From: Pseudomonas sp. WN033
GTDB lineage: Bacteria; Pseudomonadota; Gammaproteobacteria; Pseudomonadales; Pseudomonadaceae
Assembly (NCBI GenBank): GCA_002287035.1
Contig: NSKG01000002.1
Coordinates: forward strand, 124,001 to 188,000
Length of the DNA: 64,000 bases
Direction: 5' to 3'
A program made the position numbers and the translations under genes. Below the pieces are notes generated by a model that saw nothing but the letters and a program-made list of their open reading frames with translations, was not told the origin of the DNA and searched no databases. How positions within the stretch are numbered: the stretch's first letter is position 1; the number at the start of each line of letters is the position of its first letter. This document shows, piece after piece, positions 26,126-35,238 of the stretch.

Positions 26126-27016
26126 ATGCGTGATATCAGAACCTTAGATCTGAATTTGCTAAAAACACTCGATGCGCTGCTTGATGAAGGCAGCGTGACT
26201 AGGGCTGCAGAACGACTTGCCCTGACACAGCCAGCTGTAAGCGGCATTCTTGTGCGCTTACGTGAGAGCTTCGGTGACCCTCTATTCGTTAGAGCGCAAC
26301 GTGGTCTAGTACCAACCCCCCGCGCTCAATCACTAGCGATTCCGATCAAGCGCGTGCTGGGCGAAATAGAACAGATGCTTCAGCCTGAGGTTTTTGAACC
26401 CGCTAGCGCTCAACTAACTTTATCCATTGGGGCGACTGACTACGCACAACGTACCGTGCTGTTACCGCTGATTGCTGCCCTACATGAAAAAGCACCAGGG
26501 GTAAGGGTTGCCGTACGCCCAGTGGAGGCCACAAGAGTGCAGGGTCAATTGGAATCGGGAGAGTTGGATATGGCGATCCTTACCCCAGACACGACATACG
26601 ATGGGCTTCATGCACGGGATCTCTACGATGAACAGTACGTTTGCGCAATGCATAAAGGACATTCCGCCGCCAAGGGGTTGAACTTGGACCAGTTCTGCGA
26701 CTTGGAGCACGCCATAGTATCCTTGGGAGGGGATGCTTTCAGCGGCGTAACTGATGCCGCACTAGCAAAAATCGGCCGTGAACGTCGGGTATTACTATCG
26801 GTTCCCAGCTTCTTGATGCTGCTTGAGGTGCTGCGTACTAGCGATCTGATCGCCGTACTACCCAGTCGCTTGGTGCACCCCGGAGACGGGCTAGCTGTGC
26901 TAGATCCACCCCTTGCCATTCCAGGCTTTCGCAAACTGGTAGTGTGGCACGAGCGCACCCACCAGCATCCTGCCCACCGCTGGATACGAGAACTTTTGGC
27001 TGATGTGAGTCGCTAA
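26126..27016 (+). CDS. LysR-family transcriptional regulator
   Basis: About 296 residues. The N-terminal HTH (DLNLLKTLDALLDEGSVTRAAERLALTQPAVSGILVRLR) has the NodD/SyrM/LeuO-type start DLNLL and a GDPLFVR linker. The effector domain carries SIGATDYAQRTVLLPLI. Divergent from the SRPBCC gene and convergent with the alpha/beta hydrolase, so it most likely controls the SRPBCC gene. Confidence 0.88.
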   Translation: MRDIRTLDLNLLKTLDALLDEGSVTRAAERLALTQPAVSGILVRLRESFGDPLFVRAQRGLVPTPRAQSLAIPIKRVLGEIEQMLQPEVFEPASAQLTLSIGATDYAQRTVLLPLIAALHEKAPGVRVAVRPVEATRVQGQLESGELDMAILTPDTTYDGLHARDLYDEQYVCAMHKGHSAAKGLNLDQFCDLEHAIVSLGGDAFSGVTDAALAKIGRERRVLLSVPSFLMLLEVLRTSDLIAVLPSRLVHPGDGLAVLDPPLAIPGFRKLVVWHERTHQHPAHRWIRELLADVSR

Positions 27017-27066
27017 CAACGCTCAAAGATCATGCTCGTGGCTCACGTTAAGTGATTATCGAGCAC

Positions 27067-27104
27067 AAGATTGCTGCAAAGCCATCGACCATTGCAGCAA
27101 TCTT
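27067..27104. terminator. Bidirectional terminator hairpin
   Basis: Perfect 13-bp arms AAGATTGCTGCAA / TTGCAGCAATCTT with a 12-base loop, between the convergent LysR and hydrolase genes. Confidence 0.7.
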
Positions 27105-27117
27105 CAATTAGCAGGGA

Positions 27118-28059
27118 TCAAGCGCCCCGCAGCAGTTCACCAAAACGCTGGCAGCTACTCGTAATCAGTTGCTGGGCTGCAGGTGACCATCGCCCCATAT
27201 CGAAGAACGCGTGGATCATCCCATCGGCCCGAACGAGCTCCGTAACTACACCGTTCTCCATCAGTTTTTCACCATATACCAGCGCCTCATCGCGCAGAGG
27301 ATCAAATTCAGCAGCGATGATCAATGCTGGAGCAACACCTGCTACAGATTTAGCGTGGATTGGCGCCAACATGGGGTCGGTGAGATCTTTATGCTCCGCG
27401 GCGTACTTCTCCACGAACCAGGCCATCGTCTCCATTTCGAGAAAGTACCCCTTCGCATTTTCCGATCGCGAGAGGTAATTGGCATCTAAGGTATCCAGAG
27501 CAGGGTAAATCAAGAATTGCCCCGCAAGCTTGACACCATGAGATGCTGAGCGCTGCGCAATGACTGCTGCCAAATTGCCGCCTGCGCTGTCGCCTGCAAC
27601 ACCAATCGAATCCGTACCACCAAGTTCCGGCAGATTTGCAAAAGCCCAGTCGGTAGCGATGATCGCATCAGCTACAGCTGCTGGAAATGGTGCCTCGGGT
27701 GCCAGACGATACTCAACCGAGAGTATGACTGCATCGCTCTCACGGCAGATCTCACGACACATGTTGTCGTGGGTGTCCAGGTCACCCAGTACAAAGCCGC
27801 CACCATGGAAGAAGACAATTGTCGGGACTGGTTTGGCGTGATCTGGGCGATAGATACGAGCCCTTACATCGCTTGTACCACCTGGAATCGTAATATCTTC
27901 TGTACTTCCTACGGGCACCACCTGCTCCGCCGTCAGAGTACCGCGGGTCAGAGCGAAGTATCCTGCCCTAGCCTCGTCTACGGTGCACTCATGGGTTGGT
28001 TTTCGACCAGCGGCAGCTAGTCCTTTAAGTACACCTGCGAGATGAAGGTCGAGCGGCAT
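27118..28059 (-). CDS. Alpha/beta hydrolase of the hormone-sensitive-lipase (esterase) family
   Basis: About 313 residues. Oxyanion motif HGGGFVLGDLDTHD near residue 84, nucleophile elbow GDSAGGNLAAV near 155, acid residue in AAEFDPLRDE and base in DGMIHAF give a complete Ser-Asp-His triad. The enzyme hydrolyses short or medium carboxylic esters in the cytoplasm. Its promoter contains a copy of the island's TetR palindrome (28187-28202), so it is coregulated with the reductase genes. It could release an alcohol or enone from an ester substrate (inference). Confidence 0.9.
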   Translation of the reverse strand: MPLDLHLAGVLKGLAAAGRKPTHECTVDEARAGYFALTRGTLTAEQVVPVGSTEDITIPGGTSDVRARIYRPDHAKPVPTIVFFHGGGFVLGDLDTHDNMCREICRESDAVILSVEYRLAPEAPFPAAVADAIIATDWAFANLPELGGTDSIGVAGDSAGGNLAAVIAQRSASHGVKLAGQFLIYPALDTLDANYLSRSENAKGYFLEMETMAWFVEKYAAEHKDLTDPMLAPIHAKSVAGVAPALIIAAEFDPLRDEALVYGEKLMENGVVTELVRADGMIHAFFDMGRWSPAAQQLITSSCQRFGELLRGA

Positions 28060-28180
28060 ATTTATCTCCAGTTAAAGTTTCTGGCAACGGGCTGCGGTGT
28101 CCGCAGCGAAGCTCTGCATTGGTCACAAATAACCTAGTCCGTAACGAAATCAGTCCGTCTGGCGACGCTACGCACACCTA

Positions 28181-28208
28181 ATAATATGACCAGTCATCTT
28201 AAAGTCAA
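28181..28208 (-). promoter_or_regulatory. Hydrolase promoter with TetR-type operator in its spacer
   Basis: On the minus strand: TTGACT (28203-28208), 16-bp spacer, TATTAT (28181-28186). The spacer is AAGATGACTGGTCA, one of seven copies of the island palindrome. The promoter faces the alpha/beta hydrolase gene. Confidence 0.72.
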
Positions 28209-28282
28209 GTGGCGCGCCCTGCCGCCCTATGTCGATTTCGATGACGCTCAAAGCCGCTAAGCAAGACCCCGCTGAGGCAAGG

Positions 28283-28311
28283 TTGACTTCTAAGACGACC
28301 GGTCATATTCT
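28283..28311 (+). promoter_or_regulatory. tetR1 promoter with TetR-type operator in its spacer
   Basis: TTGACT (28283-28288), 17-bp spacer containing AAGACGACCGGTCA, and TATTCT (28306-28311). The expected transcript start coincides with the ATG at 28319, which implies a leaderless, autoregulated mRNA. Confidence 0.72.
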
Positions 28312-28318
28312 CAAGCGC

Positions 28319-28894
28319 ATGCCAAGACCAAACGTACGAGAACAACTGCTGCACGCCGGATTAAAAACCTTCAACACGTTAGGGTTCTACGGCTGTACTG
28401 TGCAAGACATTACGCAAGCCGCTCAAGTTCCAAAGGGGTCGTTCTACAACCACTTTGAGAGCAAAGAGGCCCTTGCGATGGAGGCGCTTGAGCTTTTTTG
28501 GTCTGGCGGCGCCTCGCGACGCGCAATTTTGAGCGACAAATCGATTGACCCGGTCGAGCGCCTACGCCTGCACTTCCAGAAATTGACAAATGTGCTGGCC
28601 ACGAACAAATTTGAAGTGGGATGCCTGATCGGCAACTTCAGCTCAGAGATGTCCCGTCACCCTGACTTCCAGGATCGACTAGCACGCATATATCACGACT
28701 GGAGCCGGGCTATCGAGAACTGCATCGACGACATCACAGCAGCTGGAAGGCTGAAGATTCAAGCGACGCCAAAAGTACTTGCTGCGTTTCTAGTGAGCGC
28801 TTGGGAAGGGGCTGTTCTGCGGGCAAAGGTTGAACGCAGCGGCGCGGCTTTTGAGGAGTTTGAACAAGTAACGCTCACAGGATTTTTCGCATAA
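28319..28894 (+). CDS. TetR-family regulator 1 of the catabolic island
   Basis: Start chosen at ATG 28319 (MPRPNVREQLLHAGLKTF), because the promoter's predicted transcript begins there; ATG 28229 is in frame but lies upstream of that promoter and has no ribosome-binding site. About 191 residues. TetR helix-turn-helix with TVQDITQAAQVPKGSFYNHFESKEALA, the same recognition helix (VPKGSFYNHFESKE) as regulator 2 at 42.4 kb, followed by an all-helical ligand domain. The identical recognition helices explain why one palindrome serves the whole island. It probably responds to an electrophilic or enone substrate of the Old Yellow Enzymes (inference). Confidence 0.88.
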   Translation: MPRPNVREQLLHAGLKTFNTLGFYGCTVQDITQAAQVPKGSFYNHFESKEALAMEALELFWSGGASRRAILSDKSIDPVERLRLHFQKLTNVLATNKFEVGCLIGNFSSEMSRHPDFQDRLARIYHDWSRAIENCIDDITAAGRLKIQATPKVLAAFLVSAWEGAVLRAKVERSGAAFEEFEQVTLTGFFA

Positions 28895-28917
28895 GGGGGG
28901 TAACCCCCCTTATTTTT
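28891..28917 (+). terminator. Rho-independent terminator of tetR1
   Basis: ATAAGGGGGG / CCCCCCTTAT stem of 10 bp with a 3-base loop (28891-28913), then TTTT. It overlaps the tetR1 stop codon and separates it from the reductase gene. Confidence 0.88.
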
Positions 28918-28926
28918 CTCAACTTT

Positions 28927-28944
28927 AAGACGACTGGTCATCTT
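28927..28944 (+). promoter_or_regulatory. TetR-type operator abutting the start codon of Old Yellow Enzyme 1
   Basis: AAGACGACTGGTCATCTT lies directly before ATG 28945 and replaces the usual ribosome-binding site. It is the third of seven island palindromes. Confidence 0.72.
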
Positions 28945-30039
28945 ATGAAATTAAATACACCGTTCCAGCTAGGCCCGTGGTCGCTATCTCACCGCGTTGT
29001 AATGCCACCACTGACACGCATGCGCTCTGGAGTTGATGGCGTACCCTCCCCACTAGCCGTTGAGTACTACGGACAAAGAGCCTCAAGTGGGGGCTTGATC
29101 ATCGCGGAAGCGACTCAGATCTCGCGCCAAGGACAAGGCTACCCGCAAACACCGGGTATCTACACGGATGAGCATGTCCAAGGCTGGACAGAGATAGTTC
29201 GTGCGGTAAAGCAAAAGGGTGGAAAATTTGTTCTGCAACTCTGGCACGTCGGCCGTATTTCTCACTCATCGTTCCAGGAAGAAGGCAGCGCTCCGGTCGC
29301 ACCATCTGCGATCCCACCCGCAGGCAACGCTTTCACAAGCAACTTCAGCCGTGTTCCTTACGAGGTGCCCCACGAACTAACGGTCGACGAGATCCGCCAG
29401 ATCGTTGCTGACTACAAGGCGGCAGCTGAACGAGCTCTCCAAGCAGGGTTCGACGGCGTAGAAGTGCACGCAGCCAACGGATACTTGTTGCAGCAATTTC
29501 TTGAAGACAACTCGAACCTTCGCCAAGACCTCTATGGCGGCCCAATCGAGAACAGATCACGACTGCTGTTTGAAGTAATAGACGCGGTGGCGTCTGTGTG
29601 GCCTTTGAATCGAGTGGGCGTCAGGTTGTCACCGTTCAGCGATGTAGGCGATATGGCAGACAGCGATCCTCAAGCTCTTTATGAGCATGTCATTTCTCGC
29701 CTCTCAGAATTGAGCATCGGCTATCTCCATCTAATCGAACCGCAGGCGCGGGCTGGTCTGGTAGGTGAGCCCAACACCAGCGCGCCTAAATCTGTCTGCA
29801 CCATTTTTCGACCACTGTTCACTGGCCCCCTAATCGCATCTGGCGGCTTCACCGTCGAGAGCGCCGAAGCGGCTCTGGAAGCAGGAGTAGCTGATCTGGT
29901 TGCGTTTGGCAGGTTGTTCATCGCTAACCCAGACCTGCCAGCGCGCATCGCGTCTGGTCAACCGCTGAATGCCCCGGACCCTAAGACCTTCTATGGCGGC
30001 GGAGAAGCTGGATATACCGACTACCCGACAGTCCCATGA
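28945..30039 (+). CDS. Old Yellow Enzyme family alkene reductase 1
   Basis: About 364 residues, an FMN TIM barrel. Visible features: VVMPPLTRMRSGV (FMN binding), LWHVGRISH, the substrate-binding pair in HAANGYLLQQFLEDNSN, the YGGPIENRSR motif, and a C-terminal GRLFIANPDLP phosphate site. NemA/XenB-type enzymes reduce alpha,beta-unsaturated carbonyls and nitro compounds with NAD(P)H. The start codon follows the operator without a Shine-Dalgarno sequence. It heads a probable operon with an enoyl-CoA hydratase, a thioesterase and an MFS gene. A second copy of the family lies at 35.2-36.3 kb. Confidence 0.93.
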   Translation: MKLNTPFQLGPWSLSHRVVMPPLTRMRSGVDGVPSPLAVEYYGQRASSGGLIIAEATQISRQGQGYPQTPGIYTDEHVQGWTEIVRAVKQKGGKFVLQLWHVGRISHSSFQEEGSAPVAPSAIPPAGNAFTSNFSRVPYEVPHELTVDEIRQIVADYKAAAERALQAGFDGVEVHAANGYLLQQFLEDNSNLRQDLYGGPIENRSRLLFEVIDAVASVWPLNRVGVRLSPFSDVGDMADSDPQALYEHVISRLSELSIGYLHLIEPQARAGLVGEPNTSAPKSVCTIFRPLFTGPLIASGGFTVESAEAALEAGVADLVAFGRLFIANPDLPARIASGQPLNAPDPKTFYGGGEAGYTDYPTVP

Positions 30040-30107
30040 CCAAGCTTCTACCTAAAACACGAGAAGTACATTTCTAAATAGACCTACAAAAAACGAGGAA
30101 CAGCGAT

Positions 30108-30878
30108 ATGAGCGAGCATGTAAAAATCAGCAGTCAGAATGGCGTACTGGAAATTATTTTTGCCCGGCCAGAAAAGAAGAACGCGCTGACCAACGCCATG
30201 TACCGTGCCGCGAAGGACGCACTTGAAAGCGCCCAAACAGACAAATCTATCCGAGTCGTCCTGTTTGGTGCTGAAGGCGGAGCATTCACAGCTGGCAACG
30301 ATTTAGGCGACTTTTCAAACGCGTCCAAGCCCGACGGTGAGAAGCCGCAAGCAGGCGCATTTATCAATGCTATCGCACGAGCAGAAAAGCCGATCATCGT
30401 AGCGGTTCCGGGCATTTCTGTAGGTGTTGGTACCACCATGCTGCTGCACAGCGACCTGGTCTATGTATCAGACAACGCGAAATTGTCTGCGCCGTTTGTC
30501 AATTTGGCGCTGGTTCCTGAAGCAGGCTCTAGCCTGCTTATGCCAGCACGCATCGGCTACACGCGCGCGTTCTCGCTGTTTGCACTCGGTGAAAGCATCA
30601 CAGGCCAGGAAGCTGTCGCGCTAGGCATTGCAAACAAGGTGCTTCCACAAGATGAAGTACTGCCTGCTGCCAGAGCAGCCGCTCAAACCCTCGCCAAGAA
30701 GCCTTCTGGTTCGCTGGTCGCCACCAAGAAGCTGATGCGTGATGCCGAAACCATCCTGGCGCGCATGCAAGCCGAAAGCACCGTATTTGCCGAGAGACTC
30801 AAGAGCGATGAGGCCCGTGAAGCCTTCAGCGCATTCGCGGAACGCCGTCAGCCTGACTTCTCCAAGTTTAATTCGTAA
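30108..30878 (+). CDS. Enoyl-CoA hydratase/isomerase family protein 1
   Basis: About 256 residues from ATG 30108 behind GAGGAA. Crotonase fold with ARPEKKNALTNAMY at the N-terminus, oxyanion-hole motif AFTAGNDLGDF near residue 65 and a second loop around VPGISVGVGTTMLLHSDL. The usual Glu pair of true hydratases is not obvious (AGSSL in place of GGSxxL with one Glu, PEAGSSLLMP), so isomerase or hydratase activity cannot be told apart. It acts on acyl-CoA intermediates after the reductase step and is 68 bp downstream of Old Yellow Enzyme 1. Confidence 0.88.
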   Translation: MSEHVKISSQNGVLEIIFARPEKKNALTNAMYRAAKDALESAQTDKSIRVVLFGAEGGAFTAGNDLGDFSNASKPDGEKPQAGAFINAIARAEKPIIVAVPGISVGVGTTMLLHSDLVYVSDNAKLSAPFVNLALVPEAGSSLLMPARIGYTRAFSLFALGESITGQEAVALGIANKVLPQDEVLPAARAAAQTLAKKPSGSLVATKKLMRDAETILARMQAESTVFAERLKSDEAREAFSAFAERRQPDFSKFNS

Positions 30879-30891
30879 CGGGTACAACCAA

Positions 30892-31680
30892 ATGACTCCC
30901 TTTTCCGCTTTAACCGCTGCGATGTATGAGGACGGTGGATCCCACTTGATCAGTGTTCCCCAAGACTGGCTCCAAGGCCGTACAGCATACGGTGGTCTCT
31001 CAGCGGCACTAACATTGGAAGCTATCTACCGTAGTGAAGAGGCCCTTCCACCGCTACGCTCGGCCCAATTTTGTTTCATCGGTCCCGCAACCGGTGAACT
31101 ACGGGTATCCAACAGCGTATTGCGAAAAGGGAAGTCGACGGTTGTCGTGGGTGCAAGTCTTGACGGCGAAAGCGGGATCGCCGTCAGGTCTACCCTTTGT
31201 TTTGGGACTGGCCGCGCGTCAGCTCACAATTACAACGTATTTGAAATGCCCGTTGTTCCGGCACCAGAAAGCTGCCCGAGCTACTACACGTTCCCCAACC
31301 TGCCCAACTTCATGAGCCACTTTGACGGGCGGCTTGTACATGGAGAACGGCCGGGGACCGGCAGCGATGTTCCGGAAATGACTGTATGGGTAAAGCACCT
31401 GGATTCGGGTAAGGGACTCGACGTTGTTCGCCTTCTGGCACTTGCCGATGCCCTCCCCCCGTCATCGCTCATTATGTCAAGCGTGCCGACGGTTATCAGC
31501 ACCATGACGTGGTCCATCGACATGTTGTCCGCTGAGCCACGATCCCCGTCTGGTTGGTGGCTGGTTCGATGTGAAGCAGATACCTCCCAGAACGGTTATT
31601 CGGTACAGCGCACCACTATCTGGAACCCTGATGGCGAACCGATTCTGGTCGCCACTCAAAACGTCGCGATATTTGGATAA
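30892..31680 (+). CDS. TesB-like acyl-CoA thioesterase (double hot-dog)
   Basis: Start at ATG 30892, 13 bp past the hydratase stop; the longer frame from 30739 overlaps the hydratase. About 262 residues. Two hot-dog repeats: the first begins ISVPQDWLQGRTAYGGLSAA, the second ends with the YSVQRTTIWNPDGEPILVATQNVAIF strand, typical of the 4HBT_3/TesB-like group. It hydrolyses acyl-CoA to free acid and CoA. It is translationally close to the hydratase and the MFS gene, so it is an operon member. Confidence 0.85.
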   Translation: MTPFSALTAAMYEDGGSHLISVPQDWLQGRTAYGGLSAALTLEAIYRSEEALPPLRSAQFCFIGPATGELRVSNSVLRKGKSTVVVGASLDGESGIAVRSTLCFGTGRASAHNYNVFEMPVVPAPESCPSYYTFPNLPNFMSHFDGRLVHGERPGTGSDVPEMTVWVKHLDSGKGLDVVRLLALADALPPSSLIMSSVPTVISTMTWSIDMLSAEPRSPSGWWLVRCEADTSQNGYSVQRTTIWNPDGEPILVATQNVAIFG

Positions 31681-31685
31681 GCGCC

Positions 31686-32492
31686 ATGAACGGGAGTGAT
31701 CGAATCTCAACATCAAGGGTGTTTGCAATCGCCTGTGTCGGAACAGCGCTCCCAAACCTTGATCTTTTTAGTGTGAATATCGCACTACCTAGAATAGCGG
31801 CCGAATTCAAGGGAGTGCCACTTGATGACTTATCTTGGATCCTGAATGGTTACGCTATCGCCTACGCAGCGCTGCTGGTGTTTTTTGGCAGGTTGTCCGA
31901 AGGCTACCGCCGTGATCGCAGCTTTATCCTCGGCATCATAATCTTTTCGATGGCGTCTGCTGGCTGCGCTGCAGCTGGTAACGTGTGGAGTCTGGCTGTT
32001 TTTCACACCGCAGCTGCATTCGGTGCGGCGCTCATGACACCAACATCCATCGGGTTGCTGCTCGCAACCTTTACACCTGACCGACGGGGGGCAGCAGTAC
32101 GCAACTGGGCGGGCATTGGCGGTTTTGCTTCGGCCCTTGGCCCGCTAGTAGGAGGGTTACTCGTCACCATCGACTGGCGCTGGGTGTTTATCGTGAACGC
32201 CATGCTGGGTATGAGTGCCGCAATCATCGCATGGCGTGTCCTGCCCAACATCCCTGGGCACCCAGTAAAACGACCTAGTGTCATCGCGGCATCGTTGCTG
32301 ACCTTCGGCATCGCCGCTCTCATTTTCACGATCACCAAGGTTAATACGTGGGGTGTCCAGTCCACGGGAATTATTGCTAGCTCGGCGGCTGCCTTGGTGC
32401 TGCTGGTGATTTTTGTAGTGCATTGCTTCCGCTCGCCCAACCCTCTCTTCGCGCCCAGCTTATTCAAGATTACGCCCCAACAAAGGCCTTAG
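31686..32492 (+). pseudogene. DHA2-type MFS transporter, truncated after about 7 membrane segments
   Basis: The N-terminal about 260 residues are a good DHA2 (EmrB/QacA-like) start: NIALPRIAAEF, DLSWILNGYAIAYAALLVFFGRLSEGYRRDRSF and PLVGGLLVTIDWRWVFIVN. Full-length members have about 450-500 residues and 14 segments. The frame stops after FRSPNPLFAPSLFKI, so the C-terminal half is missing and no continuation is seen in the next 490 bp. It is last in the Old Yellow Enzyme 1 operon and probably inactive. Confidence 0.82.
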
Positions 32493-32983
32493 CGCTCGCC
32501 GCCACACCCGTGAGAGCACTATCGTTTCGGGGCAAGCTAATCAAATTGCGGCTACGGCCTCAGCTGTTTGATGATCAGCGGCATGTCAAGCCGTCCGAGC
32601 AACGGGCACTCACACAACGGAAATACCGCAAGTTTCTCTTCCGTGGTTTTCCTGTGCAGGATGCGAAGCCACCTTGACTTAAGAAACAACCAACTGACGA
32701 ACTGCAGTATTGGAGGCTCTTTGGTCGAGCCTGCGGAGAACTAGCCTGGGCGAATCATTCAAAATCAGCCATTTGCCATGAGAGAAGCGTCCAACTTCAA
32801 ATTGGTAGCAGCTACCTGCGATTCCTAGCAAATTGATCAAGCAGTGCTGGAAGACCGGTATCGCCTGGACTGAAACGCTGCGCAGGCTAGGGGCAGGCGT
32901 TGCACCCACCCTCCTCTCTGGCCCTTCCAACTGGAGACAAACGAGTCTCCTACATGAGGTCGAGCGTCTAGGGCTCCGAAAAA
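32493..32983. other. Gene-free stretch after the truncated MFS gene
   Basis: About 490 bp with no convincing gene, ribosome-binding site or hairpin. Short frames on both strands match no family that I recognise. It looks like decayed sequence left by the deletion that removed the end of the transporter gene. Confidence 0.5.
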
Positions 32984-34357
32984 TTAGCCCTTTGCAACGA
33001 CCACCAGCTTACGATTCACAAACTCCTTCAAACCCTCGTCGCCAAGCTCACGGCCGTAACCAGATCGCTTGATGCCACCAAAGGGCAGCTCTGGACGCGA
33101 AGTCGTCGGTGTATTGATGAACACCATCCCCGTCTCGATCCGAGAAGCGAGCAGGCGGGCGCGCTCAACGTTAGACGAGAAGATAGTGCCACCAAGACCG
33201 AATAGCGAATCGTTAGCCAACTCCACGACCGCATCATCGTTATCAACCACAAATACTTGCCCGACCGGTCCAAAGAACTCCTGATAGAAGGCGGGATTCT
33301 CTTTTGTAATCCCGGTCAGTAGGGTCGGCTCATAGAAGAATCCTTGACGATCAGCACGCTTTCCACCGATCAAGACTTGCGCGCCATTTCTGACAGCATC
33401 AGCAACCTGCAAAGAAAGATCGTCCAGCGCTTCCGGTGACGCCAAAGGCCCCAACGTTGTTTCCTCCAACATCGGGTCACCCATGACCACATTGCTCATG
33501 CCCGCTACGAATTGCTCGATGAACACATCAGCTACTTCACGCTGGATAACAAAGCGTTTGGCTCCAATGCAAACTTGACCTGCGTTATGAATACGAGCAG
33601 AGACGGCTGCCTGCACCGCCTTAGTAATATCTGCGTCGTCCAGAACAACAAAGACGTCACTACCACCCAGTTCGAGGGTGGATTTTTTGAGCATTTCAGA
33701 AGCTCGAGCCCCTACCTTGCTTCCAGCCCCCTCAGAGCCAGTCAACGCCACACCCTGAATCCGCGGATCAGCCAACAGGTCAGCGATTTTGGACGATGAC
33801 ACATAGAGGTTAGTGACTGCGCCATCCGGCGCTCCGGCCTGACGCACAATCTCCGCAAACAACGCAGCGCATTGAGGCACAATACCCGCATGCTTGAATA
33901 TTAGGGGGTTTCCGACAGCGATCGCTGGTACCACCACACGAATAAGCTGATAAATCGGGAAGTTCCAAGGCTCAACCGCTAGCAAAACACCAATCGGGTG
34001 GAACTCAACCCACGCCTCGCCGATGTCATTTTCGACAGGCTGCGGCTTCAAAAGAGCAGCAGCGTTGGCAGCATAATAACTAGCGATAGATGTGCAGAGG
34101 CCAACCTCTGCGCGCCCCTGAGAGACGGGCTTCCCCATTTCTAGCGCCATAGTACGCGCGAGCTCCTCACAGTTCTCGGCGAGCAATGCTGCCAGCTTCG
34201 AAAGCACTGCAAGTCGAGGGGCGATATCGCCTCGCGACCAGGTCGAATGATAAAGAGCGTCCGCCTTAGCGAGTGCGGCTTCAAGCTCAGCGGAAGTACA
34301 GTCGGGAAACTCTTGGATCAACCGCTCGGTGAAAGGATTAAGTGTTCGATACGCCAT
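32984..34357 (-). CDS. NAD(P)-dependent aldehyde (succinate-semialdehyde type) dehydrogenase
   Basis: About 457 residues. Aldehyde dehydrogenase motifs in order: PWNFPIYQLIRVVVPAIAVG near residue 130, GSEGAGSKVG (coenzyme loop) near 210, catalytic Glu in LELGGSDVFVV near 232, catalytic Cys in NAGQVCIGAKR near 266, and EEFFGPVGQV-like EFFGPVGQVF near 365. Length and the PELPFGGIKRSGYGRELG end fit the GabD/YneI branch. It oxidises an aldehyde to the acid and could act after the zinc alcohol dehydrogenase of the island. It has its own transcript, separated by a hairpin from the upstream reductase genes. Confidence 0.92.
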   Translation of the reverse strand: MAYRTLNPFTERLIQEFPDCTSAELEAALAKADALYHSTWSRGDIAPRLAVLSKLAALLAENCEELARTMALEMGKPVSQGRAEVGLCTSIASYYAANAAALLKPQPVENDIGEAWVEFHPIGVLLAVEPWNFPIYQLIRVVVPAIAVGNPLIFKHAGIVPQCAALFAEIVRQAGAPDGAVTNLYVSSSKIADLLADPRIQGVALTGSEGAGSKVGARASEMLKKSTLELGGSDVFVVLDDADITKAVQAAVSARIHNAGQVCIGAKRFVIQREVADVFIEQFVAGMSNVVMGDPMLEETTLGPLASPEALDDLSLQVADAVRNGAQVLIGGKRADRQGFFYEPTLLTGITKENPAFYQEFFGPVGQVFVVDNDDAVVELANDSLFGLGGTIFSSNVERARLLASRIETGMVFINTPTTSRPELPFGGIKRSGYGRELGDEGLKEFVNRKLVVVAKG

Positions 34358-34456
34358 ATGTCCACTCCGTTCTTCGCCCTACTCCGGGCTAGATGGCAAC
34401 GCCGATGTCACCCTCGATAGGCTCCGAGAAAACCCTACGAGAGATTTGAGATGGTT

Positions 34457-34483
34457 GGTGTCTCCGCGTTCTGCGGAGACACC
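34457..34483. terminator. Terminator hairpin
   Basis: Perfect 11-bp arms GGTGTCTCCGC / GCGGAGACACC with a 5-base loop. It lies downstream of the SDR gene and upstream of the aldehyde dehydrogenase on the minus strand, ending the Old Yellow Enzyme 2 operon. Confidence 0.7.
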
Positions 34484-34552
34484 GTCTATTGCCGGGTAGC
34501 GTAACGGCCCAGAGGTGGGCGCAAACGTTACCCTGCAAGCGTGCATCGCTTT

Positions 34553-35200
34553 CTATTGGCCAACAGAGAAGCGCGCCCGCTCGTGGGCCGGATTTTCCAG
34601 CTCATCCACCAACGCAATTGCATAGTCTTCAAACGACATCCAGCTCTTCCCGTTTTCATCCTTAACGAGGTTGTCGGTGTCAATGCGATAACGGCCAGTC
34701 CGTTCCCCCAGATCGATCATCATTGGAGGGCTCACATAGGTCCAGTTCAGCCCAGAGGTCTTGAGAGACTCCAGAAGTTTCATGTGGGAGCGCGCGATCG
34801 GCACCAAATGCTTCGGCCAATATTCAGAGTCGACAACCAGCAAGCCTGGTGAGAACCAAAGTGATCCACAGCCGCCGACCACAAGCAAACGGGGAACGCC
34901 GGCATCGCGCACGGCATCAATCACTTGGGCGGAAGTCCGAACCAGAATATCAGTGTCAACGTCCAGCTTGTCGCGCGGGGCACCCACTGCACTGATGACA
35001 GCATCCGCACCTTTAATGATATTTGCCAGCCGACTGACGTCGCTCAAATCGTCCTGGACCGGAGTGACAGCTGCCAGCAGCTCCTTGGGTAGCTTGGTGA
35101 GGTCACGTGCAATTGCGATCACTTCGTGACCACGGCTGACCAGTTCAGCCGCCGCGATGCTACCTCCGCGGCCGGTTGCCGCTACTACTGCAATTTTCAT
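34553..35200 (-). CDS. NAD(P)-binding atypical SDR (NmrA/YwnB-like)
   Basis: About 215 residues. N-terminal Rossmann motif AATGRGGSIAAAELVSRGHEVIAIARD, then VQDDLSDVSRL and GADAVISAVGAP, as in NAD(P)H-binding proteins of the NmrA/YwnB type. The short C-terminal domain and lack of a YxxxK pair suggest a regulator-like or reductase of unknown substrate. It lies 38 bp downstream of Old Yellow Enzyme 2, so the two are cotranscribed. Confidence 0.85.
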   Translation of the reverse strand: MKIAVVAATGRGGSIAAAELVSRGHEVIAIARDLTKLPKELLAAVTPVQDDLSDVSRLANIIKGADAVISAVGAPRDKLDVDTDILVRTSAQVIDAVRDAGVPRLLVVGGCGSLWFSPGLLVVDSEYWPKHLVPIARSHMKLLESLKTSGLNWTYVSPPMMIDLGERTGRYRIDTDNLVKDENGKSWMSFEDYAIALVDELENPAHERARFSVGQ

Positions 35201-35238
35201 GATTTTTCTCCTACAGGTTAAAGAGCCCAGCTCGGGTG

